Source: an uncultured Clostridia bacterium (GTDB lineage Bacteria; Bacillota; Clostridia; Christensenellales; Borkfalkiaceae). From it: a stretch of DNA of 64,000 nt. Position 1 is the first letter of the stretch. Each line of letters begins with the position of its first letter. The stretch spans positions 1 through 64,000 of the forward strand of contig CANQOT010000002.1 in the NCBI GenBank assembly GCA_947625555.1, given 5' to 3'. Below, one piece after another: positions 23,271-30,984 of this stretch. Below the pieces are notes generated by a model. The model saw nothing but the letters and a program-made list of their open reading frames with translations. It had not been told where the DNA came from and ran no database searches. Position numbers and translations under genes: made by a program.

Positions 23271-25379
23271 TTATCCGAAGATTTTCGCGAGGATCGCCGC
23301 GGGGAGCGGGATCCCGAGACTGAACACGAGCAAGAGCCCGAACATCGCGGCGAGCAAGACGACGCCGACGATATTGACAGCCTTCATGATCTTCGCCGTC
23401 TTGCCCTCGTACGTCCCGCCGAAGAAGTTCGCGGCGAGCACAAAGGCGAAGAGCCATGCGAGAAGGATGAACACAAGGCCCGTCCTGACGCAGGCGGCGG
23501 CAATGATGGAAAGGCACAGCCCGACGAGCGGGATGAGCGTGCGGCGGAGCGCGATGCGCACCTCTTTCGCATCCGCCTTCTTGGTAAGGAGCAACACGAG
23601 GCGGACGACGGCATAGACGATGCCCGCCGCGGCGGCGAGGATGGCGACCGGGTTCACGCAGAAGCCGAGCACCGAGAAGGTCGTGCCCGCGGGATCGGCA
23701 AAGCTCGCCTCGGAGCGGAAGAGGGTGTGGAAGAAGTTCCACGTCGTATCCCCCGCATAGGCGTTGACGCCCGTAAAGCCGTTCGCAAACGTGCGCCACG
23801 AGAGGGCGAACACGTTGAGGACGGGCGAAGCGGGATTATCGTAAACTTTGAGGTAGGCATAGTACATGGGCAACATGCCGATGAGCGAGAGAAGGAAGGC
23901 GCCGACGATGAGCCCCGCCGTAAAGAGCAGGGAGGCGGACAGCCGCTTGAAGCGGTGTTCGGAGATGACCTTGGCCGCACGCATCTCGCGCGTCTCGATC
24001 GCGGGCTCCTCCCCTTCCGCGGTCTCCGCAAGGACGTCAGGCGCGGGAAGCGTCCCGGGCTCGGGTTCCGCGATGATCTTTTCGAGCTGATATTCCTTGG
24101 CCTTCTTCATGCGCACGAGGCCCAAGACAAAGAGCACGACGACGCCCACCGTGGGAATGACGAAGGCCCCGTTCACACAGATGGCCGCCGCCCCGAAGAG
24201 CCCCGCAAAGAGGAGGGGGAGCGCCGAGAACAGGCTCGCCTTCTTGATGCCCTTCGCATAGAAGCGGTGGACGAGATCGAGCGCGCAGGCGAAGAAAAAG
24301 ATGCCGATCATGAGGGGCGTGCCGACATGGGCGAGCGAGAGCGTGACGGTGCCCGCCGCGAAGAGGAGCGAAAAGACGAAGCCCGCCTTTTCGCTGTGGA
24401 GAAGGCGCGCCGTAAAGCGCGACAGGACGATGAGCGCACCGAAGGCCGCAAGCATCGGCATAAAGCGGAGGCCGAAGGGCGACATGCCGAACACGGCCGC
24501 GCCGAGGGCGATAAGATCGCTGCCGAGTGCACCGTAGACCCTATCGGCATGATAGACGTCGACGGCGGAGGGCGTCTCGGGATCCTCGTCGGTCGCATAG
24601 ACGTTGCCGCGGCGCATCTCGGAGATCGTCATGAGCGTGGGAATCTCGGAAGCGGTAAAGCGGGAATATGCGGTGGGCGCGAGGGAAGGGACGGACTTGG
24701 GCTGCGCATCGAGAAGCGCTTCCGCGCGCAGACGCGCCTCTTCGGGCTTCTCGTCCTGCCCGTATGCGGCATAGCGGACTTCGACATTGGGAATGACGAC
24801 CCTCTCCCCTTCGTCGTTCTCGCCGATAAAGACGACCTCGTTGACGAGGATGTTCGCCCCCGTCACGGAGAGCCCCCAATGGCGGTAGGTCGAGGTGTTG
24901 TTCCAGCTCGAAGAGGAAGAAAACGGCGCGATGAAGCGGTAGAAAACGTCGGTCTCGTCGGGCTCTTTATAGTCCTCGACGGGCTTGCCGTCGTCCCCGA
25001 GTTCGGGAGCGGGCGTGAAGAAGTTTTCGAGCGTCGCCGAAAACTTCGTCGCCGACCATGTGAGCTTGCCCGTCGAAAACGGGCTGGGGTTGCTCGTGCT
25101 CCGCTGCAACGTGACGGTCGCGGGCGTGCCCTCTTCCGCATAGATGATCGCAACGTTCAGATAGACGTCGACGACCTTGGGCGAGGACGAGGGAACGTAG
25201 AAGATGACGGCGGGTTGATTGCGGTCGCTCTCGTGGCGGACTTCGAGCTCATACGCGCCCCCCGCCGAATAGACGGAGCCGAGCGTGCCGAGGCCCACCG
25301 CAAGGAAGGCAAGCGCAACGAGAAAGAACGCGAGGAAAAATCCCCTGAACTTCTTGAAAACCGTGATAGCTTTTTTCAT
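23271..25379 (-). CDS. Large membrane protein, probable GT-C glycosyltransferase
   Basis: 702 residues. One N-terminal membrane helix, then about 200 extracytoplasmic residues, then some ten further helices. The segment YHADRVYGALGSDLIALGAA plus FGMSPFGLRFMPMLAAFGAL resembles the region of PMT/ArnT-type (GT39-like) enzymes around the H-P-P-L...F-G-x-S-x-x-x-x-R pattern, but the usual catalytic Asp-containing first loop is not obvious. A lipid-linked sugar transferase is the best guess; function is unproven. AGGGA site before the ATG and TATAAT at minus-strand 25394-25399 without a clear -35 box. First gene of the run into comM-dprA. Confidence 0.6.
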   Translation of the reverse strand: MKKAITVFKKFRGFFLAFFLVALAFLAVGLGTLGSVYSAGGAYELEVRHESDRNQPAVIFYVPSSSPKVVDVYLNVAIIYAEEGTPATVTLQRSTSNPSPFSTGKLTWSATKFSATLENFFTPAPELGDDGKPVEDYKEPDETDVFYRFIAPFSSSSSWNNTSTYRHWGLSVTGANILVNEVVFIGENDEGERVVIPNVEVRYAAYGQDEKPEEARLRAEALLDAQPKSVPSLAPTAYSRFTASEIPTLMTISEMRRGNVYATDEDPETPSAVDVYHADRVYGALGSDLIALGAAVFGMSPFGLRFMPMLAAFGALIVLSRFTARLLHSEKAGFVFSLLFAAGTVTLSLAHVGTPLMIGIFFFACALDLVHRFYAKGIKKASLFSALPLLFAGLFGAAAICVNGAFVIPTVGVVVLFVLGLVRMKKAKEYQLEKIIAEPEPGTLPAPDVLAETAEGEEPAIETREMRAAKVISEHRFKRLSASLLFTAGLIVGAFLLSLIGMLPMYYAYLKVYDNPASPVLNVFALSWRTFANGFTGVNAYAGDTTWNFFHTLFRSEASFADPAGTTFSVLGFCVNPVAILAAAAGIVYAVVRLVLLLTKKADAKEVRIALRRTLIPLVGLCLSIIAAACVRTGLVFILLAWLFAFVLAANFFGGTYEGKTAKIMKAVNIVGVVLLAAMFGLLLVFSLGIPLPAAILAKIFG

Positions 25380-25482
25380 GTGTCTCTTTCCCTATTATAG
25401 AGTGATATGTTCTATTCTAACCGATTGCAAAAGAAATGTAAACGGATTTTTCGGCAATTTCGCAAAATTCTTCGCAAAGCAA

Positions 25483-25520
25483 AAAAAGAGACCCGCCGAG
25501 AAGTTTCGGCGGATCGTCCC
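25483..25520 (-). terminator. Terminator of rplS
   Basis: Minus strand: stem gatccgccgaa / ttctcggcgggtc followed by ctcttttttt. Confidence 0.85.
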
Positions 25521-25526
25521 TTTTTC

Positions 25527-25868
25527 TTACTTCTTTTCCTTGATCTTTGCGGCCTTACCCGTGCGTCCGCGAAGATAATAGAGCTTTGCGCGGCGCACCT
25601 TGCCCGCTCTCACCACGGTCACATAGGCGACCTTGGGGGAATGCAGGGGGAAGCAACGCTCGACACCGACGCCGAAGGAAAGGCGGCGAACGGTGAACGT
25701 TTCGCGGATGCCGCCGTTCTTCTTTGCGATGACGACGCCCTCGAAGTTCTGGATCCTCTCTTTCCCGCCCTCGATGATGCGGTAGCCTACCTTGACGGTA
25801 TCGCCGACGTTAAAGGAAGGAACATTCTCCTTCAAACCCTCGGCCTCGATCTGTTCGATGAGTCCCAT
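25527..25868 (-). CDS. rplS: 50S ribosomal protein L19
   Basis: 113 residues from the ATG at 25868 (GGAGGT site); upstream codons in frame are leader. Sequence [51 protein letters not shown] and [33 protein letters not shown] (quoted in parts) is L19 throughout. It sits at the 30S-50S interface. It is alone here, not with rpsP-rimM-trmD. Confidence 0.97.
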   Translation of the reverse strand: MGLIEQIEAEGLKENVPSFNVGDTVKVGYRIIEGGKERIQNFEGVVIAKKNGGIRETFTVRRLSFGVGVERCFPLHSPKVAYVTVVRAGKVRRAKLYYLRGRTGKAAKIKEKK

Positions 25869-26222
25869 TTTGACTTTACCTCCATGTTTTACGCGGCGTT
25901 CGTGCTCATATGGCAGAGGACCGCCCGAAGTCACTTGAACATTATAGAGGATAATTTTACAAAAAGCAAGTCATTTTGCCCCGTTTTGGGAAAAATTTTG
26001 AGATATAGGTCCACAAATTTTGTTTTACGGTAAAAGGACTTCGTATAAGGGGATTCTTCACTTCGTTCAGAATGACGCAGTGGCCCCCTTCGGTCACCGT
26101 TCAATTGCGGAGAGGCAAGAAAGACAAGGAGTGCGAGGCTTTTCGCAGCCCGCGTACTCGGTCGTACGTGGGCAAGAAAAATGTAGCACGACGATGTATT
26201 TCGACGCCTATACGCGATTCGC
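25869..26222. repeat. rplS leader and intergenic repeat (no gene)
   Basis: 25869-25934 is the rplS untranslated leader (about 66 nt after the promoter). From about 26025 to 26222 is a family B repeat: acttcgtataaggggattcttc, cgttcagaatgacgc, then gtgggcaagaaaaatgtagcacgacg and tatacgcgattcgct. The last part resembles 54115-54180, also directly downstream of a minus-strand gene. Confidence 0.65.
25941..25969 (-). promoter_or_regulatory. Promoter of rplS
   Basis: Minus strand TTGCTT (25964-25969), 17-bp spacer, TATAAT (25941-25946). Confidence 0.82.
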
Positions 26223-27443
26223 TCATTCAAGCGGGACAAGCGGAGTTGGAATGCACTCTTCGATACCTTGCACCGCCGCATACGTATCCCTTCTGATGAG
26301 CGTGCGCGAAAGTTCCTTCCCCTCGCCGTCGAGAACGACGAGGTAGCTCTCGCTCCGCATTCCCTTCTTCTCGGCGCGGAGGGTGCGGTTCACCGTCCCC
26401 TCGACGATCGCCTTGGGGGGCGGCTCGATCTCGCAAAGGACCTTGCTCTCCACCCGATAGGTGTTCCCGTCGGGCATGCCGAAAAAGGAAAAACTCACCC
26501 TGCCCGCCTCCGCACTTCCGAGCAGATACACGGGACAGGGGTAGGGATTTTTCAGCTTCAAGTCGCTGTATTCGGAGACCATCGCGTCCTCGGAAGGCTT
26601 CACATAGCCCACGGAGAGGGAATGGGGATGGCTCTCCGCGACGGTGAGCCCCGCGCGGAGCGCCGCGCCGAAGAGTGTCGTCGAGACTTGGCAGACGCCT
26701 CCGCCCACGCCCTGCACAAATTCTCCGTCCTGAATGACGGCGGCAATTTGAAATCCGTTCTCCTCCGTCCGCTTGCCCACCGCCTCGTTGAAGGAAAATT
26801 CCCCGCCCGCCTCGATGACCGTGCCCGAAATGCGCGATGCGGCGAGGGCAATGTTGTGGGCGCGGGGAGCATTTTCCCCGTCGTAGCGGGTGGTAAACTT
26901 CGAAAGCGGGCGGGTGCGTTCCTTCAAAAGCTCGACGGTGACGGCGGGCTTGACCGCGCGGCGGGTGAGAAAGATGTGCGTTCCGCCCCCCTTCAAGGCC
27001 GCCTGCGCGTCTTTGAGAAGTTTTTCGTAATCGCAGGAGAGGGCGTCGACCTCGGGCGTATAGCAAAATCCCTCCGCGGAGAAGGAGAGTTCGGCGTCCC
27101 TTCCCTCCTGCGCGTTTTGTTCGCATAATTCGAGGAGGTCCTGCTCCATGTTGACCCATTCGCGCCGTACCATGACCGAGAGCGAGGCGTTGCGTTTGGC
27201 ATTTTTGAGGGTCTCTTCGAGGTCGTCGGCATAGCAGAGCGGCGCAACATAATCGCCGTCGGGACAGGTGACGATGAGGGGCGGCTCGTCCAACGTCTTG
27301 CGTACCTTTTCGGCCGCCGCGGAGAAGGTCATCCCCCCGACTTCGATGCCGTTGACCGTGACGCCCCGCTTGACGCTGCCCGCGCAACCGCCCAAAAAAA
27401 AGCTCCCCGCAAGGAGGAGCGCGATAATTTTCATGTGTTTCAT
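26223..27443 (-). CDS. VanW-family lipoprotein
   Basis: 406 residues. Starts MKHMKIIALLLAGSFFLGGC, a lipoprotein signal with lipobox at Cys20. The C-terminal half holds the VanW domain: NIALAASRISGTVIEAGGEF, SFNEAVGKRTEENGFQ, GGGVCQVSTTLFGAAL and the SHPHSLSV stretch. N-terminal ~180 residues look like the peptidoglycan-binding-4-like part of YoaR/VanW proteins. Exported, wall-associated; biochemical activity of the family is not established. The ATG at 27443 overlaps the PHP stop by four bases. Confidence 0.87.
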   Translation of the reverse strand: MKHMKIIALLLAGSFFLGGCAGSVKRGVTVNGIEVGGMTFSAAAEKVRKTLDEPPLIVTCPDGDYVAPLCYADDLEETLKNAKRNASLSVMVRREWVNMEQDLLELCEQNAQEGRDAELSFSAEGFCYTPEVDALSCDYEKLLKDAQAALKGGGTHIFLTRRAVKPAVTVELLKERTRPLSKFTTRYDGENAPRAHNIALAASRISGTVIEAGGEFSFNEAVGKRTEENGFQIAAVIQDGEFVQGVGGGVCQVSTTLFGAALRAGLTVAESHPHSLSVGYVKPSEDAMVSEYSDLKLKNPYPCPVYLLGSAEAGRVSFSFFGMPDGNTYRVESKVLCEIEPPPKAIVEGTVNRTLRAEKKGMRSESYLVVLDGEGKELSRTLIRRDTYAAVQGIEECIPTPLVPLE

Positions 27444-28345
27444 ACGCTCCCGTCGAGCGAAAGGAGCCTCTCTTCCACGTCTTTTGCGTCGAATGCCGGC
27501 CGCCCGATCTCCCGCCCCGATCCTTCGGCATGGAAATCCGAACCGCCCGTTGCAAAGAGCGCGTGCGCCTTCGCAAAGCCCAAAAACTCCTCCGTCTCCT
27601 CGGCAGTATGCGTCGAATGGCGGCATTCTATGCCGTCGAGCCCCCCTTCGGCGAGCGTCTCCATGAGGGCGTTGCGCGCGCCCGCATAGAAGTACTTCGC
27701 CCTGTCCTTTTCCTCTTCCGTATAGAGGTGAAAATTTTCGGAGACCTCTTGGGGAAGGACGAGGATCTGCGCGGGATGGGCGAGCACCGCAAGCCCACCC
27801 ATATCGTGCACGATGCGCACCGCATCCTGCGGGGTGGGACGGAAGAGATCGGAGAAGGCGGGCTTGGAGGGGCCGAAGGCATCGCGGTAGAGCTCGTCTA
27901 CGCCGCAGTGCAGAAGTTCGGCGAATGTCCGCACGATCTGCATGGTGTGCAGAGGGGTCTCCTTTCGGACATGGTATGCCTCGACGTCGTCGAGCGTGAC
28001 GTGAAAGCCGAAATGTGCGTTCGCCTTCGCGACGATATCTTCGGCGCGCGCCTTCGCCCCCGTGACGCGGTCGGAGAGGAATTTTTCGTACGCCTTCCCC
28101 TCCGCGCAACCGTAGCCGAGCACGTGCACCTTCGTCGCGCCGAGGTAGGCGGAGATCTCGATCCCGCGCACAAAGCGCAGTCCGAGCGCCCTTGCGGCCT
28201 CGGCCGCCTCCCCTTCCCCCGCGAGGGTATCGTGGTCGGTGAGCGAAAAGAGTTGTACGCCGTTCTTCTTCGCGCGGCGGGCAAGCTCGGCGGGGAAGAG
28301 CGCCCCGTCCGAACAGAGGGAATGGATATGCAGGTCGGCTATCAC
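27440..28345 (-). CDS. PHP-domain phosphoesterase
   Basis: 301 residues, GTG start at 28345 overlapping the recF stop (GTGA). Metal-binding motifs of the PHP domain: DLHIHSLCSDG, TDHDT, GIEISA, VLAHPAQ, ECRHSTH and GSDFH. Most like the family acting on 3',5'-bisphosphate nucleotides or short RNA (YciV/RNase AM-like). Forms a translationally coupled recF-PHP-VanW unit. One copy of TACCATGTCCG lies in it, read as YHV rather than TMS. Confidence 0.9.
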   Translation of the reverse strand: MIADLHIHSLCSDGALFPAELARRAKKNGVQLFSLTDHDTLAGEGEAAEAARALGLRFVRGIEISAYLGATKVHVLGYGCAEGKAYEKFLSDRVTGAKARAEDIVAKANAHFGFHVTLDDVEAYHVRKETPLHTMQIVRTFAELLHCGVDELYRDAFGPSKPAFSDLFRPTPQDAVRIVHDMGGLAVLAHPAQILVLPQEVSENFHLYTEEEKDRAKYFYAGARNALMETLAEGGLDGIECRHSTHTAEETEEFLGFAKAHALFATGGSDFHAEGSGREIGRPAFDAKDVEERLLSLDGSV

Positions 28346-29427
28346 GGTACGATCTTTCCTCCGCTGATCTTGATCTTATTGCACTCCGCACCGTACAGCA
28401 CGCGCTCGGCGTGCGTGCAGGTGAGGATACACTGTACGTCTTTGATGCGGGCGAGGAGCTTCTTCCGCCGCGGGAGGTCGAGCTCGCTCATCACGTCGTC
28501 GAGAATGAGCACGGGCGCTTCCCCCGAGCGGTTTTTGAAGATCTCGACCTCGGCGAGTTTCATGGAGAGGGCGGCCGTGCGCGCCTGCCCCTGCGAGGAG
28601 AACCCGCGGGCGTCCGCGCCGTCGAGCACGATCTTGATATCGTCGCGGTGGGGCCCCACCGAAGTAAATCCGAGGCGGATATCCCGCTCGTAGTTTGCGG
28701 AAAGCTCCCGCACGAGTTTTTTGGCGATCTCCCCTTCCTCCCCATGATACACTTTCTCGGCGGAGAGGGACAGCTGCTCCCCCCCGTCCGTCAGAAAGGC
28801 ATGGGCGTCGGCGGCGAGAACGGAGAGCTCGGCGAGGTATTCCTGCCGCTTTTTGATGATGCGGGCGGCGACGGCGGCGAGCTGTTCGTCCCAGACGGGA
28901 AGTGTCTCCAAGATCATTTGGGCGTCGCGGTCCTTCAAAAGGTTGTTGCGCTGATCGAGGATGCGGTTATAGCGCAGAAGGGCCTGCGCATATTCCTTAG
29001 AGGTCTGCGAGATGGAGAGGTTCAAAAACCGCCTTCTCTCGTCGGGCCCGTCCTGTATGAGGCGCAACTCCCCCGGCGAGAAAAACACGCTGCGCATGTT
29101 GCCCACGAAATCCACCGAGCGGGTCACCTTGTTGCCGTTGAGCCGCAGTTCCCGCCTGTTTTCGAAGATGACGGCTTCGAGGAGGGTGCGCCCAAAGCGC
29201 GTCTCCGCCTCCGCCGAGATCTTCGCATATTCCTCCCCGCGGCGGATGAGCTGCTTCTCGTGGCGGATACGGAGGGACGCCCCCGTGCAGAGATAAAAGA
29301 CGGCCTCGACGCAGTTCGTCTTGCCCTGTGCGTTTCTGCCCGCGAGGATATTGAGCCCGTCCTCGAACGAGAAGGTCTCTTCCTCATAATTTCTGAAATT
29401 TTTCAGCGTCAATTTTTTTACGACCAT
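28342..29427 (-). CDS. recF: DNA replication and repair protein RecF
   Basis: 361 residues from the ATG at 29427; the longer frame runs into dnaA. Start MVVKKLTLKNFRNYEEETF, Walker A AGRNAQGKTN at 29-38, signature SSQGQARTAALSMKLAE and Walker B LILDDVMSELD. Acts with RecO/RecR at gaps. Normally follows dnaN next to dnaA; here it is divergent from dnaA with no dnaN nearby. Confidence 0.96.
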   Translation of the reverse strand: MVVKKLTLKNFRNYEEETFSFEDGLNILAGRNAQGKTNCVEAVFYLCTGASLRIRHEKQLIRRGEEYAKISAEAETRFGRTLLEAVIFENRRELRLNGNKVTRSVDFVGNMRSVFFSPGELRLIQDGPDERRRFLNLSISQTSKEYAQALLRYNRILDQRNNLLKDRDAQMILETLPVWDEQLAAVAARIIKKRQEYLAELSVLAADAHAFLTDGGEQLSLSAEKVYHGEEGEIAKKLVRELSANYERDIRLGFTSVGPHRDDIKIVLDGADARGFSSQGQARTAALSMKLAEVEIFKNRSGEAPVLILDDVMSELDLPRRKKLLARIKDVQCILTCTHAERVLYGAECNKIKISGGKIVP

Positions 29428-29464
29428 TTCGGCAAAAACACTTTCTTTTCGGACGATCTTGTAG

Positions 29465-29470
29465 TATAAT
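29465..29470 (+). promoter_or_regulatory. Possible -10 box for dnaA
   Basis: TATAAT on the plus strand about 115 bp before the dnaA ATG; the -35 region is poor (tttctt). The leader contains an inverted repeat tgcgggaag / cttcccgca (29486-29519). Confidence 0.4.
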
Positions 29471-29536
29471 GGGAAATGCGCTTTGCGGGAAGGAGCAAGG
29501 CGCCCATGCTTCCCGCAAGGGGACGGCAACAAGAAC

Positions 29537-29565
29537 ATTATAGCAAATTTTACGGAAAACAACAA
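29537..29565 (-). promoter_or_regulatory. Promoter of recF
   Basis: Minus strand TTGTTG (29560-29565), 17-bp spacer, TATAAT (29537-29542). The predicted recF leader runs about 100 nt and overlaps the presumed dnaA leader in antisense. Confidence 0.6.
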
Positions 29566-29584
29566 ACGTTTGAGGGGATAAATT

Positions 29585-30934
29585 ATGGCCGAAAAGTCAC
29601 AATTCGAAGTTCTGTGGGAGAAAGTCAAGGAGCGGGCGCGCCCCCTCATCAACCCTGTCTCGTTCGATACTTTCATCGACGGGCTCTCGCCTGTCGACGT
29701 CGTCAATAAAAAGCTCGTGTTGAAGGCGCTCACCGAGACGGGCGCAAGCACCATCACGAAGAGCCACCTTTCCAAGCTGCGCGAAGCGGCTATCTCGGCC
29801 GATGTGGGGCTTTCCGACGTCGTCATCGTCGTGGACGGGAGCGATACCTATACCCTCGACGAACAGCCCGACGCCATGGAGGAGGTCTATGTCCAAACGG
29901 ATAAGCGCTTCACCTTCGATTCCTTCGTCGTCGGCGCATCCAACAAATTCGTCTATGCGGCGGCGAAGTCGGTCGCGGCGGCCCCGGGGGAAAATTTCAA
30001 CCCCCTCTACATCTACGGCGGGAGCGGCCTCGGCAAGACCCACCTCTTGCAGGCCATCGCCAACGAACTCGCCGAAAAGAAGCCCTCGCTCAAAGTTTTG
30101 TACACGACGAGCGAGAAGTTTTTGAATGAATATGTCGACAGCATCGTCTACTCCAAGTCGGGCGAAGGGCGGGAGGCCAACGCGCGTTTCCGCAACCGCT
30201 ACCGCAACGTGGACGTGCTCCTCATCGACGATATCCAGAGCTGGGCGGGCAAGCGCGGCGTGCAGGAAGAATTCTTCAACACCTTCAACGAACTCTTCTC
30301 GCAGAACAAGCAGATCGTCATCTCGTCCGACTGCCCCGCAAAGGAGCTTACGACGCTCGAAGAGCGCCTCCGCACCCGCTTCGAGGGGGGCCTCATCGCC
30401 GATATCCAACCGCCCGATCTCGAAACCAAGATCGCCATTTTGAAGCGCAAGGCGCTCGAAAAGAAGTATATCATCCCCGACGACGTGCTCGCCTTTTTGG
30501 TGCAAAATTCGGATAACAACGTGCGCACCTTGGAGGGAAGGCTCAATACCGTCATCTTTGCGAGCAAACTGCACGAGGAGCCCATCTCCTTAAAACTTGC
30601 GGCGACGGCCTTGCAGGAATCCATCACGGCCGCGGAGCCCGAGGATATCACGGCGCAGTCGATCATCCGCGCCACCTGCGCCTACTTCAAGATCCGCCCC
30701 GAGGACCTCATCGGCAAGAGCAAGCGGCAGGAACTCGTGCGGGCGAGGCAGATCTGCACCTACCTCATGTGCGATATGCTCACCCTCCCCCTCGTCTCCA
30801 TCGGAAAGGAAATGGGCGGAAGGGACCACACGACCGTCATCTATTCGCGCGATAAGGTGGTAGAGCTCATGCGCGTGAACGATACCATTGTGAAGGAAGT
30901 GGGCGACATCAAGAGCGTCGTTCTCAAAAAGTAA
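29585..30934 (+). CDS. dnaA: Replication initiator DnaA
   Basis: 449 residues. Domain I at the N-terminus (FEVLWEKVKERARPLINPVS), Walker A GGSGLGKTH at 145-153, Walker B VLLIDDIQ, and the C-terminal DNA-binding signature MGGRDHTTVIYS. GAGGGG ribosome site. Followed after a terminator by mnmG; dnaN and gyrB are not here. No DnaA-box cluster was found upstream. Confidence 0.97.
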   Translation: MAEKSQFEVLWEKVKERARPLINPVSFDTFIDGLSPVDVVNKKLVLKALTETGASTITKSHLSKLREAAISADVGLSDVVIVVDGSDTYTLDEQPDAMEEVYVQTDKRFTFDSFVVGASNKFVYAAAKSVAAAPGENFNPLYIYGGSGLGKTHLLQAIANELAEKKPSLKVLYTTSEKFLNEYVDSIVYSKSGEGREANARFRNRYRNVDVLLIDDIQSWAGKRGVQEEFFNTFNELFSQNKQIVISSDCPAKELTTLEERLRTRFEGGLIADIQPPDLETKIAILKRKALEKKYIIPDDVLAFLVQNSDNNVRTLEGRLNTVIFASKLHEEPISLKLAATALQESITAAEPEDITAQSIIRATCAYFKIRPEDLIGKSKRQELVRARQICTYLMCDMLTLPLVSIGKEMGGRDHTTVIYSRDKVVELMRVNDTIVKEVGDIKSVVLKK

Positions 30935-30939
30935 CGGAT

Positions 30940-30979
30940 GGCCCCGTCCGCACGGTTTCGCAGACGGGGTCTTATTTTT
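30940..30979 (+). terminator. Terminator after dnaA
   Basis: Stem ggccccgtc / gacggggtc (30940-30971) and cttattttt. It ends six bases before the mnmG start, so mnmG must depend on read-through or an unseen promoter. Confidence 0.75.
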
Positions 30980-30984
30980 GCGAT

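Noticed and set aside
23229..25400. A 723-codon open frame on the plus strand opposite the membrane protein gene
   Set aside because: Its translation is Arg/Glu/Asp-rich without any domain pattern, as expected from reading the reverse of a GC-rich gene. The minus frame has a signal, membrane helices and a ribosome site.
29428..29584. Region before dnaA considered as the replication origin
   Set aside because: No DnaA-box cluster and no AT-rich unwinding stretch of convincing size; dnaN is absent.
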